Origin: an uncultured Bacteroidales bacterium
GTDB taxonomy: Bacteria > Bacteroidota > Bacteroidia > Bacteroidales > P3
Length of the DNA: 37,831 nucleotides
Assembly: GCA_905234665.1 (NCBI GenBank)
Contig: CAJOIV010000015.1
Coordinates: 1-37,831, forward strand
Direction: 5' to 3'
Shown piece after piece: positions 31,285 to 37,831 of this stretch. A program made the position numbers and the translations under genes. The first letter of the stretch is position 1. Each line of letters begins with the position of its first letter. The notes beneath the pieces were generated by a model. That model saw only the letters and a program-made list of their open reading frames with translations, had not been told where the DNA came from and made no database searches.

Positions 31285-32602
31285 TTGTCGCGTATTCCAG
31301 CGTGTCCTCGTAGAACTTCCGCCAGCCCTCCCAGCCGAATAGCTCGCAGAGGTTCTGGTTGTGGAAGATGCAGCTGAAGGTGCCGCCCACGGCGCGCACC
31401 TCGTCGATGAGGGCGTGCATCTGCGGGATAGCCTCGTCGGGCGTGACGCCCAGGTATTTCTGGAACGAGGTGTCCATGGCCACGAAGGGGTGCATGCGCA
31501 GCTCGCTCTCCTGGTCGCTGCTGAGGTCGTAGAAGGGCACCACCGAGGCGGTCCCGCAGCGGAATCCCGGCAGGTCGGCGAAGCCCATGGAATAGTCGTG
31601 CAGGATGCCGTTGCGCACCAGCACACGGTAGTCGCGCGGCAGGTGGAGTCGCAGGAAGTGGAACCGGTTGCGCACGATGGTGCGGTGCAGTATCTCCGAG
31701 AGCCGTTGCGTCTCGACCTCCACCTTGCGGGGGTCGTCGGTGGCGTAATAGGAGCAGTGGATGCCCACCTTGGCCGCGTCGCCCAGGCGTTGCAGCAACT
31801 CGCGGAACTCCACGTCGTGGTACGACGTGGGCTTGTCGTAGATGCCGTAGTCGCCCAGCAGGGGGAAGAACACCAGCGAGAGGTTCTTCCTCCCGGCCGA
31901 CTGCTCCAGGATGTAGTCGAAGGTGTCGTAGGGGTCCTCCTCCTTGCCTCGCAGCACGCGCAGGCGGCGGCGCACCTCGGTCCAGTCGTGGCGGTGCAGC
32001 CCGTCGCGCAGAAGTCCCATCACTGTGCGGAACAGTCCCTTGCAGCGGTAGCAGTAGGACGAGTCGATGTCCACCGTCTCCACAAAACGGTACTGTCGCG
32101 GGCGGAAGACGGTGTCGGGGTACTGACGCAGGATGATGTCTCTCACCAGCAGCGCCCAACGGTCCACCACCGCCGTGCGGAGAAATCCGTGGCGGGCGGC
32201 CAGGCTCTCGGCGGTCAGAAAGCGTCCGTGTTCGTCCTCGCGGTGGGGCAGGTATTCCTCGTAGCGCGAGAGCATGAAGAAGATGGCTGCCAGCGGGTCG
32301 AAGGGCAGGGCGATGCCGCTCCCGAAGACGGGGAAGAGGCCCGGCAGGCCGTCGCTGTAGTCGAAACAATGACACTCCTGCTCCTCGATAGTGGTCTCGA
32401 ACAGCAGGTTGCACGACTTGAGGAAGGGCACAGAGTCATCGCCTACACGGTAAGGGCCATAGCAGAGGCGCGCCTCGCGGTGGGCGGCAAATGTGTCGGG
32501 GCTCGTCGTGATGACGAAGTCCGTCTGCAGCAGGTCGCGCATCACCACGTTGAGGGTGTACCCCAGTCGGTTGGTCAGTTTCGGGACATAGATCAGCAGC
32601 AT
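31280..32602 (-). CDS. Polysaccharide-deacetylase-like protein
   Basis: This 440-residue protein has no signal peptide. The first third (V-P-K-L-T-N-R-L-G-Y, then F-D-P-L-A-A-I-F-F-M-L-S-R-Y-E-E-Y) resembles the N-terminal domain of Bacteroidetes proteins annotated as polysaccharide deacetylase family. The middle and end contain V-E-T-V-D-I-D-S-S-Y, V-G-I-H-C-S-Y-Y-A and R-N-R-F-H-F-L-R-L, consistent with an altered NodB-like barrel. The metal motif T-F-D-D and H-x-x-x-H are not clearly seen, so activity is uncertain. It is followed 12 bp later by the KdsC-like gene, suggesting a joint role in envelope glycans. Confidence 0.65.
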   Translation of the reverse strand: MLLIYVPKLTNRLGYTLNVVMRDLLQTDFVITTSPDTFAAHREARLCYGPYRVGDDSVPFLKSCNLLFETTIEEQECHCFDYSDGLPGLFPVFGSGIALPFDPLAAIFFMLSRYEEYLPHREDEHGRFLTAESLAARHGFLRTAVVDRWALLVRDIILRQYPDTVFRPRQYRFVETVDIDSSYCYRCKGLFRTVMGLLRDGLHRHDWTEVRRRLRVLRGKEEDPYDTFDYILEQSAGRKNLSLVFFPLLGDYGIYDKPTSYHDVEFRELLQRLGDAAKVGIHCSYYATDDPRKVEVETQRLSEILHRTIVRNRFHFLRLHLPRDYRVLVRNGILHDYSMGFADLPGFRCGTASVVPFYDLSSDQESELRMHPFVAMDTSFQKYLGVTPDEAIPQMHALIDEVRAVGGTFSCIFHNQNLCELFGWEGWRKFYEDTLEYATN

Positions 32603-32624
32603 GTTGTATTGCCTTTTGACGCTG

Positions 32625-32655
32625 CAAAGATACGACTTTTTTCCGAAATAACAAC
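32625..32655 (-). promoter_or_regulatory. Bacteroidetes-type promoter of the deacetylase-kdsC operon
   Basis: GTTG (32652-32655), 19 bp, then TATCTTTG (32625-32632) on the minus strand; the ATG follows 22 bp downstream. This agrees with TTTG-N19-TAnnTTTG except for one base. Confidence 0.75.
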
Positions 32656-32665
32656 TTTTTCCTAT

Positions 32666-32719
32666 TTCTCCTGCTCCGCGAAATATAGAAAATCTTATTA
32701 ATTATTCCGTCTCCGGCGG
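32666..32719. repeat. Copy B of the diverged 54-bp dispersed repeat
   Basis: Partner of 30661-30714, ungapped, about three quarters identical. It covers the helicase stop codon (32702-32704) and its last codons, so the repeat contributes the C-terminal residues P-P-E-T-E. Confidence 0.65.
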
Positions 32720-34666
32720 GGGGAGGACGAGGAAGTCGCCGTGCTGCTGGAAGTGGTCGAGGAGGGCGGCGTAGAAGGGATGGCGGCTGAGGGTGGCGGC
32801 GTTGCCGAGGACGATGAGTTTCATGCGGGCGCGGGTCATGGCGACGTTCATGCGCCGCAGGTCGCGCAGGAAGCCTATCTGCCCCTCCTCGTTGTCGCGT
32901 ACCATACTGAGGATGATGACGTCGCGCTCCTGTCCCTGGAAGCCGTCGACGGTGCCCACGGAGATTTGTCCATAGAGGCGACGGAAGAATTTCTGCAGCT
33001 TGAGGAGCCTTCGGATGAGGCGCACCTGGGCGCGGTAGGGCGAGATGATGCCAAAGTCGATGCGCTCGTCCTGCACGCGGGTGATGCCGATACTCTCGAT
33101 GTATTCGCGGAGGGTGCGGATGAGGAGGCGCGCCTCGTCGGCGTTGGTGATGGAGCCTGTGCGGCTGCGCCGCTCGGCAGAATTCCCGGATATTCCGGAA
33201 TGTCCGGATACTCCGGAATATCCGGAGGTATCTATCCACATCAGGGGCGTGTCGAGGGGCGTCACCTGCCGGTCGGCGACGGCGGGGGCGGCCTGGAGCC
33301 TCCCGTGGTAGAACCAGCGCGAGGGGAAGGCCATGATGTCGCGGTGCATGCGGTACTGGATGTCGAGCTGGGTGACACATCTGGGGTGGGCCTGCACGAC
33401 ACGCTGCATCAATGTGCGGTCCAGGCCGCCGCGCAGGGCTTCGGGGCTCTTGACGGTGGGGGGCAGCTGGCAGTGGTCGCCGCCCATGACCACGCGGTCG
33501 CACTTGCGGATGGCGGCCCAGCAGGCGGGTTCGAGGGCCTGGGCGGCCTCGTCGATGAAGAGGGTGGAGAACCGCCTCCGGTCGAGGATGGCGTAGGCGC
33601 TGCCTATCAGGGTGCAGGCCACCACGCGGGCCTGCATGAAGATGTCGGCCTGGATGCGCACCTCGAGCTGCGTGGCGCGGTCGCGCAGGGCGGCGAGGTG
33701 CTTGCGGGTGGCGGCGGAGGGACTTTTGCCTTCGGGGCTGCGGTGCAGCTCGCGGCGGATGGCCCAGAGGTCGCTGTAGAGGGGGTGGGCGGCGAAGCGC
33801 CGCTCGTAGCTGCAGTCGAGCATTTCGTCGCTGATACGCAACGGGTTGCCGATGCGCAGCACGTTGACGCCGCGGCGCGAGAGCTGCTCGCTGATCCAGT
33901 CGACGGCCACGTTGCTCGGCGCGCAGACCATCACCTGCGTCTCGCGCTGGAGGGTCTCGATGATGGCCTCGATGAGGGTGGTGGTCTTGCCGGTCCCCGG
34001 GGGGCCGTGGACGATGGCCACGTCCTCGGCCTCGACGACGCGCTGCACGGCCTCCTGCTGGGTGGCGTTGAGCCAGGGGAGCGAGAGGCGCGGCAGACGG
34101 CGGAAGGCGGGTTCGGCGTTGCCCGCCAGGATGTTGCGCAGCCGCACCAGACGGCCCTCATGGCCCGTGGCCCCTTCGCTCTCGGCCCGCATCACGGCAC
34201 CGAGGGCTTCGTGCATGACGCGGTACGAGGTGGTGTCGATGCTCCGCCGGATGCCCAGCAGGCGCTTCTCGGCCAGGGCGCGGAGGGTGCCGAGGGCGGC
34301 GGCATTGGGCAGGGCCACGCTGACGAAGCCCGTGCCCGCCTGCTCGATGTAGTATTGGTGTGGGTGTTCGCGGAGGCTCCCGCCGTCGTCGGCAAAGTAG
34401 AAGAACGCCAGCGGGTGACCGGGTTCGAAGTCGTTGTCCACCAGGTCGTCGTCCACCTCGTAGCGCACGGTGAGCACCAGCTGGTCGAGGGCGTTGTAGG
34501 CGGCGTCGGCCAGCGCCACGGGGTAGCGGCAGTCGCTCTCGGCGATGCGCGAGGCGAAACGGCTCTCCTGCAGGCTGCGGGCGTAGCCGGCCTGCTCGCA
34601 GGCCAGCTCCTGCTGCAGCAGGGTGTCGAGCCTCTGAAGGTGCGCTATGGGGTTGGATGCATTCAT
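32702..34666 (-). CDS. SF1 helicase of the UPF1/IGHMBP2 family
   Basis: This 654-residue protein is a nucleic-acid helicase of the SMUBP-2 type common in Bacteroidetes. Motifs in order are: Walker A G-P-P-G-T-G-K-T (221-228), Walker B D-E-A-A (372-375), motif III G-D-H-C-Q-L-P-P-T (396-404), motif IV I-S-P-Y-R-A-Q (541-547), motif V V-G-T-V-D-G-F-Q-G-Q-E-R-D (570-582) and motif VI N-V-A-M-T-R-A-R (607-614). Residues 1-190 form the accessory beta-barrel and stalk region. Between motifs III and IV an (S-G-X)5 insertion at 481-495 comes from a 9-bp tandem repeat. The last codons overlap the 54-bp repeat. Whether it acts on RNA or DNA is not known. Confidence 0.92.
   Translation of the reverse strand: MNASNPIAHLQRLDTLLQQELACEQAGYARSLQESRFASRIAESDCRYPVALADAAYNALDQLVLTVRYEVDDDLVDNDFEPGHPLAFFYFADDGGSLREHPHQYYIEQAGTGFVSVALPNAAALGTLRALAEKRLLGIRRSIDTTSYRVMHEALGAVMRAESEGATGHEGRLVRLRNILAGNAEPAFRRLPRLSLPWLNATQQEAVQRVVEAEDVAIVHGPPGTGKTTTLIEAIIETLQRETQVMVCAPSNVAVDWISEQLSRRGVNVLRIGNPLRISDEMLDCSYERRFAAHPLYSDLWAIRRELHRSPEGKSPSAATRKHLAALRDRATQLEVRIQADIFMQARVVACTLIGSAYAILDRRRFSTLFIDEAAQALEPACWAAIRKCDRVVMGGDHCQLPPTVKSPEALRGGLDRTLMQRVVQAHPRCVTQLDIQYRMHRDIMAFPSRWFYHGRLQAAPAVADRQVTPLDTPLMWIDTSGYSGVSGHSGISGNSAERRSRTGSITNADEARLLIRTLREYIESIGITRVQDERIDFGIISPYRAQVRLIRRLLKLQKFFRRLYGQISVGTVDGFQGQERDVIILSMVRDNEEGQIGFLRDLRRMNVAMTRARMKLIVLGNAATLSRHPFYAALLDHFQQHGDFLVLPPPETE
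33182..33226 (-). repeat. In-frame 9-bp minisatellite within the helicase gene
   Basis: Five 9-mers share the form TCCGGNNNN on the coding strand and encode S-G-Y, S-G-V, S-G-H, S-G-I and S-G-N (residues 481-495). Unit length is a multiple of three, so copy-number change would keep the frame. Confidence 0.9.
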
Positions 34667-34754
34667 GCCATCATAACGCGGCGCGCCCTCTTTTATTGTG
34701 TGCCGCCCTCCTCCCTATGCCGCAGTCTCGCCGCGGGCTCGTGGCGGACTCGTA

Positions 34755-34902
34755 GCGCCCTCGCCGCGCCCTCGTTTCTTCTTCGATTGTTCTCCGTTTG
34801 TTCTTCGATTGTATTCCGTTTTCAAAACGAAGAAGAATCGAAGAACAAACGAAGAACAAACAGCGAAGAACGCAGCCCGCCCGCAGGGCGCGGCGAGGGA
34901 GC
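34755..34902. repeat. Large palindromic element of inverted 11-bp repeats
   Basis: The 439-bp gap between the helicase and hydrogenase genes (34667-35105) has no convincing gene. Its centre is a nested palindrome. Outer arms 34755-34772 and 34885-34902 match at 17 of 18 bases. Inside, four 11-mers (34780-34823; TCTTCGATTGT and variants) are mirrored by inverted units at 34824-34870 (AAACGAAGAAC and variants), meeting at CGTTTTCAAAACG. The arms are imperfect, as in an old repeat. No transposase is present. Confidence 0.75.
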
Positions 34903-35010
34903 GGGGAAGGAGAGGGGCTATCGTGCTGGAAATGTGGTGGAAAGGTTGCCCCGCCCAAGAGGGCGAAAAAAATATTTTTAATGGAATGTCGCGGAATCAA
35001 ATAAAATGTG

Positions 35011-35018
35011 TATATTTG
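35011..35018 (+). promoter_or_regulatory. -7 element of the hydrogenase operon promoter
   Basis: TATATTTG, 87 bp before the ATG of the first gene. The expected -33 TTTG is not clear at 19-21 bp. Confidence 0.6.
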
Positions 35019-35024
35019 CAATCG

Positions 35025-35054
35025 GTCTTATGGGGGTGTGTACACCCGTAAGAC
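35025..35054 (+). promoter_or_regulatory. Inverted repeat at the hydrogenase transcript start
   Basis: GTCTTA...TAAGAC arms continue through a T-G pair into GGG/CCC and enclose a GT/AC-rich centre. The repeat begins 6 bp after the -7 element, so it lies at the expected transcription start and would serve either as an operator or as a leader hairpin. Confidence 0.5.
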
Positions 35055-35105
35055 GCTGAATGTTTGTTTAATAATTAGTATTAATCCTTAAAAATAAACC
35101 AACAC

Positions 35106-35501
35106 ATGACAAAAGTAAAATCGTTGGCTGACCTCAAAGCCATGAGAGAGAAACTCCAGTCGAGCCTTGATGTCCGCGAGAAGGCGGAGCATCCCGAGTC
35201 GCTGGTGCAGATCAAAGTCGCTATGGCCACGTGCGGTATCGCCGCCGGCGCCAAGCAGGTTATGGAACACATGATGGCCAAGGCCGAGGAACTGAAGATT
35301 CCCGCAGTCTTCACCCAGACCGGCTGCATGGGCTACTGCCACGCCGAACCCACCCTCGAGGTGCGCGTGCCCGGCAAGGACCCCATTGTTTTCGGCCATG
35401 TCGACAACAACCGCGCCGATGAAATCCTCACCAAGTATGTCCAGAACGGCGAACTGGTGGAAGGCATCATCCCCGTCAACTACAACACCATTGACAAATA
35501 A
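35106..35501 (+). CDS. hndB: Thioredoxin-fold [2Fe-2S] ferredoxin-like subunit (HndB-like)
   Basis: This 131-residue protein is the first gene of the hydrogenase operon. An N-terminal helical segment (1-32) precedes a thioredoxin-like ferredoxin fold with A-T-C-G-I-A-A-G-A (Cys43) and Q-T-G-C-M-G-Y-C (Cys74, Cys78). These are the only three cysteines in the protein, one fewer than the usual four 2Fe-2S ligands. HndB subunits of NAD(P)-reducing hydrogenases show this layout. It lies 11 bp before hydB, and the start follows an A-rich leader. It would pass electrons within, or stabilise, the multi-subunit enzyme. Confidence 0.85.
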   Translation: MTKVKSLADLKAMREKLQSSLDVREKAEHPESLVQIKVAMATCGIAAGAKQVMEHMMAKAEELKIPAVFTQTGCMGYCHAEPTLEVRVPGKDPIVFGHVDNNRADEILTKYVQNGELVEGIIPVNYNTIDK

Positions 35502-35512
35502 GACTGAACATC

Positions 35513-37327
35513 ATGGCAAAATACAAAAACCACGTTCTTATCTGCGGCGGCACAGGTTGCAAATCGAGCAACAGCCTGCAGATTATCGAAAACTTCGAGA
35601 AGATTCTGAAGGAAAAGAATATGCAGGACGAAGTGCAGGTCATTAAGACCGGCTGCTTCGGCTTCTGCGAGCAGGGCCCCATCGTCAAGATCATGCCCGA
35701 CAACACCTTCTACACCCGGGTGAAACCCGAGGATGTCGAGCGCATCGTCAACGAGCACCTCATCAAGGGCCGTAAGGTGGGCGACCTCCTCTACACCAAC
35801 CCCGAGAACAAGGAGCACGTCAGCGACTCCAAGCACATGGACTTCTACCGCAAGCAGATCCGTATCGCCCTGCGCAACTGCGGTTTCGTAGATCCCGAGA
35901 ACATCGAGGAGAGCATCTCCCGTGGCGGTTACGAGGCCCTGGCCAAGTGTCTCACCGAGATGACCCCCGAAGAGGTCATCGCCGTGATGAAGGCTTCCGG
36001 CCTCCGCGGTCGTGGCGGCGCCGGCTTCCCCACCGGTCTGAAGTGGGAGTTCTGCGCCAAGAACAAGGCCGACCAGAAGTATGTCATCTGCAACGCCGAC
36101 GAGGGTGACCCCGGCGCCTTCATGGACCGTTCCATCCTCGAGGGTGACCCCAACAGCATCGTCGAGGCCATGGCCATCTGCGGCTACGCCATCGGCGCCA
36201 GCAAGGGTCTCGTCTACATCCGCGCTGAGTACCCCCTGGCCATCGAGCGTCTGAAAATCGCCATCAACCAGGCCCGCGAGTATGGCCTCCTCGGTGAGGA
36301 CATCCTCGGCACCGGCTTCAACTTCGACATCGAGCTCCGCTACGGCGCAGGCGCCTTCGTCTGCGGCGAGGAGACCGCCCTCATCCACTCCATGGAAGGC
36401 CAGCGCGGCGAACCCACGCTGAAACCCCCATTCCCCGCTGTCAGCGGCTACATGGGCAAGCCCTCCAACGTCAACAACGTCGAGACCTTCGCCAACGTCC
36501 CCGTCATCATCACCAAGGGCGCCGAGTGGTTCGCCAGCATCGGCACCGAGAAGTCGAAGGGCACCAAGGTCTTCGCCCTCGCCGGCCAGATCAACAACGT
36601 GGGCCTCATCGAGGTCCCGATGGGCATCACCCTCCGCGAGATTATCTACGAGATTGGCGGCGGCATCAAGAACGGCCGTCAGTTCAAGGCCGTCCAGACC
36701 GGCGGTCCTTCCGGCGGCTGCCTCACGGCCAAGCACCTCGACACGGCTATCGACTATGACAGCCTCGTGGCTGCCGGCTCGATGATGGGCTCCGGCGGTA
36801 TGGTCGTCATGGACGAGACCTCTTGCATGCCTGCCATCGCCAAGTTCTACCTCGAGTTCACCTGCGAGGAGAGCTGCGGCAAGTGCACCCCCTGCCGTAT
36901 CGGCAACAAGCGCCTGTGCGAAATCCTCGAGAAGATCACCGACGGCCGCGGCACCATGGAGGACCTCCAGGAGCTCCGCAACCTGGCCGCCGTCATCAAG
37001 GACACCGCCCTCTGCGGCCTCGGCCAGACCTCGCCGAACCCCGTCCTCTCGACCCTCGACAACTTCTGGGACGAGTATGTGGAGCACGTGGTCGACAAGA
37101 AGTGCCGTGCAGGCGTCTGCAAGAAGCTCATGCAGTATGTCATCGATCCCGAGAAGTGCATCGGCTGCGGCAAGTGCGCCAAGGGCTGCCCCGTCGAGGC
37201 TATCAGCCGTACCGACTACACCGCACCCGGCCACAAACTGGCTTCCATGGCCATCGACGCCACCAAGTGCATCAAGTGCGGCGCCTGTATCAACAACTGT
37301 AAGTTTGGTGCCATCTCGATTAAATAA
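35513..37327 (+). CDS. hydB: NADH-binding subunit of electron-bifurcating [FeFe] hydrogenase (HydB/HndC)
   Basis: This 604-residue NuoF-like flavoprotein has a 2Fe-2S thioredoxin-like domain at the N-terminus (C11, C16, C48, C52). The NADH site is G-R-G-G-A-G-F-P-T-G-L-K-W (166-178). FMN contacts are C-N-A-D-E-G-D-P-G-A-F (193-203) and Y-G-A-G-A-F-V-C-G-E-E-T-A-L (277-290). A 4Fe-4S site is S-C-G-K-C-T-P-C (454-461) with C501. A C-terminal two-cluster ferredoxin has C549/C552/C555/C559 and C586/C589/C592/C596. The extra N- and C-terminal Fe-S domains set it apart from respiratory NuoF and place it with HydB/HndC, the site of flavin-based electron bifurcation between NADH and ferredoxin. Confidence 0.93.
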   Translation: MAKYKNHVLICGGTGCKSSNSLQIIENFEKILKEKNMQDEVQVIKTGCFGFCEQGPIVKIMPDNTFYTRVKPEDVERIVNEHLIKGRKVGDLLYTNPENKEHVSDSKHMDFYRKQIRIALRNCGFVDPENIEESISRGGYEALAKCLTEMTPEEVIAVMKASGLRGRGGAGFPTGLKWEFCAKNKADQKYVICNADEGDPGAFMDRSILEGDPNSIVEAMAICGYAIGASKGLVYIRAEYPLAIERLKIAINQAREYGLLGEDILGTGFNFDIELRYGAGAFVCGEETALIHSMEGQRGEPTLKPPFPAVSGYMGKPSNVNNVETFANVPVIITKGAEWFASIGTEKSKGTKVFALAGQINNVGLIEVPMGITLREIIYEIGGGIKNGRQFKAVQTGGPSGGCLTAKHLDTAIDYDSLVAAGSMMGSGGMVVMDETSCMPAIAKFYLEFTCEESCGKCTPCRIGNKRLCEILEKITDGRGTMEDLQELRNLAAVIKDTALCGLGQTSPNPVLSTLDNFWDEYVEHVVDKKCRAGVCKKLMQYVIDPEKCIGCGKCAKGCPVEAISRTDYTAPGHKLASMAIDATKCIKCGACINNCKFGAISIK

Positions 37328-37345
37328 CTCAAAAATAAAGAAACA

Positions 37346-37831
37346 ATGATTAATCTCACCATAGATAATAAACCGATCCAGGTTCCCGAAGGCACCACCA
37401 TCCTCAAGGCTGCCCGCATGAACGGTATCGATATTCCCACCCTGTGCCATTTCGAGCTCGATGGGATGAACTTTGAAAACAAACCCGGCGGATGCCGCGT
37501 CTGCGTCGTCGAGGTCAAGGGCCGCCGCAACCTGGCCCCCGCCTGCGCCACCGACGTGATGGAAGGCATGGAAGTGCTGACCCACAGCGCCCGCGTCATC
37601 AACGCCCGCAAAACCGTCGTCGAGCTTATCCTCAGCGACCACCCCAACGACTGCCTCCAGTGCGAGAAGAACGGCGACTGCGAACTGCAGAGCCTGACCA
37701 AACGCCTCGGCATCAAGGAAATCCCCTTCAAGGGCGCTACCTCCACCTACCGTAAGGACAGCACCCTCAGCGTCTACCGCGATATGGACAAGTGCGTCAT
37801 GTGCCGCCGCTGCGAGACCATGTGCAACAAG
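37346..37831 (+). CDS. hydA: [FeFe] hydrogenase catalytic subunit HydA/HndD, N-terminal part (3' truncated)
   Basis: The first 162 residues run to the window edge. A plant-type 2Fe-2S domain has C34, C50, C53 and C67. The His-ligated 4Fe-4S segment is D-H-P-N-D-C-L-Q-C-E-K-N-G-D-C (H99, C103, C106, C112). A further cluster motif, K-C-V-M-C-R-R-C-E-T-M-C, begins at 149. This layout is shared by NuoG and HydA, but the R-D-M-D-K-C-V-M-C-R-R-C pattern and the gene order after hydB favour the hydrogenase. The H-cluster domain, which would settle it, lies beyond the window. It starts 18 bp after hydB. Confidence 0.85.
   Translation, partial: MINLTIDNKPIQVPEGTTILKAARMNGIDIPTLCHFELDGMNFENKPGGCRVCVVEVKGRRNLAPACATDVMEGMEVLTHSARVINARKTVVELILSDHPNDCLQCEKNGDCELQSLTKRLGIKEIPFKGATSTYRKDSTLSVYRDMDKCVMCRRCETMCNK

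Noticed and set aside
34952..34970. Short hairpin followed by an A run before the hydrogenase promoter
   Set aside because: The stem is only 5 bp and the A run would need to be T on the strand of an upstream gene; no gene ends there.
32741..34981. Long open frame antisense to the helicase gene (about 746 codons)
   Set aside because: It is the mirror frame of a GC-rich gene, with a low-complexity Val/Gly/Glu/Ala composition. No domain motif is visible, and the helicase on the other strand has all its motifs.
35480..37642. Long open frame antisense to hydB/hydA (about 720 codons)
   Set aside because: It crosses the boundaries of two well-supported genes, has Leu/Gly/Val/Asp-biased content without motifs, and is explained by codon bias of the real genes.
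1..37831. tRNA, rRNA, insertion sequences, prophage or restriction genes
   Set aside because: I saw no cloverleaf-like segment, no transposase, integrase or phage protein motif and no rRNA-like stretch.

Overview
The window looks like a chromosomal segment of an anaerobic, fairly GC-rich member of the Bacteroidales (phylum Bacteroidota). Three things point there. There is a complete type IX secretion (T9SS) core cluster, porP-gldK-gldL-gldM-gldN plus a second gldN. There are two proteins with T9SS C-terminal sorting tails. Several genes are preceded by the Bacteroidetes-type promoter (TTTG or TTG, about 19-20 bp, TAnnTTTG), with no Shine-Dalgarno dependence evident. Two separate [FeFe]-hydrogenase-related loci suggest fermentative hydrogen metabolism. 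I see no rRNA, tRNA, IS element, prophage or CRISPR array, so the backbone reads as ordinary chromosome.

Layout, left to right. 1-764 (+): the tail of a T9SS cargo protein, then a small secreted or outer-membrane protein. 857-4087 (-): a 1,076-residue iron-sulfur flavoprotein that fuses the parts of HcnABC-type amine or amino-acid dehydrogenases. 4160-7270 (-): an operon of a DRTGG protein, an anti-sigma-like ATPase, a divergent [FeFe]-hydrogenase-like protein and a lower-GC lipoprotein. 7441-9639: an S66 LD-carboxypeptidase (+) convergent with an FHS-type sugar transporter (-). 9670-12546 (-): a secreted C10 (streptopain-like) protease. 12626-16602 (-): atpE-F-H-A-G with its own promoter and no atpB or atpDC alongside. 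16821-19574 (-): nadB followed by a PatB/MalY enzyme. 19680-20120 (+): a small membrane protein. 20190-22347 (-): an outer-membrane DUF5020 barrel and an NCS2 nucleobase permease. 22556-29559 (-): the T9SS cluster. 29711-34666 (-): an RlpA-like protein, a KdsC-like phosphatase, a polysaccharide-deacetylase-like protein and an IGHMBP2-type helicase. 35106 to the end (+): the start of an electron-bifurcating hydrogenase operon (hndB-like, hydB, hydA), cut by the window edge.

How parts work together. The T9SS genes build the motor and ring that export cargo such as the C10 protease and the protein ending at 132. DUF5020 and the NCS2 permease would pass nucleobases across the outer and inner membranes in turn. 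HydB/HydA would make or use H2 with NAD(H) and ferredoxin, while the 5-7 kb module resembles the sensory or regulatory hydrogenase sets often found with such enzymes.

The least ordinary signal lies in the small repeats. Short tandem arrays of 7-mers (sometimes 8-mers) recur at least ten times. Eight overlap or directly abut the stop codon of a minus-strand gene, in the orientation in which each unit usually carries TGA or TAA. Because 7 and 8 are not multiples of 3, such an array puts stops into all three frames. One array lies in the opposite, stop-free orientation inside the large oxidoreductase and is translated as an interdomain linker. Other unnamed repeats are a palindromic element built from inverted 11-mers (34755-34902), a diverged 54-bp repeat pair (30661-30714 and 32666-32719), and an in-frame 9-bp minisatellite encoding Ser-Gly-X in the helicase.
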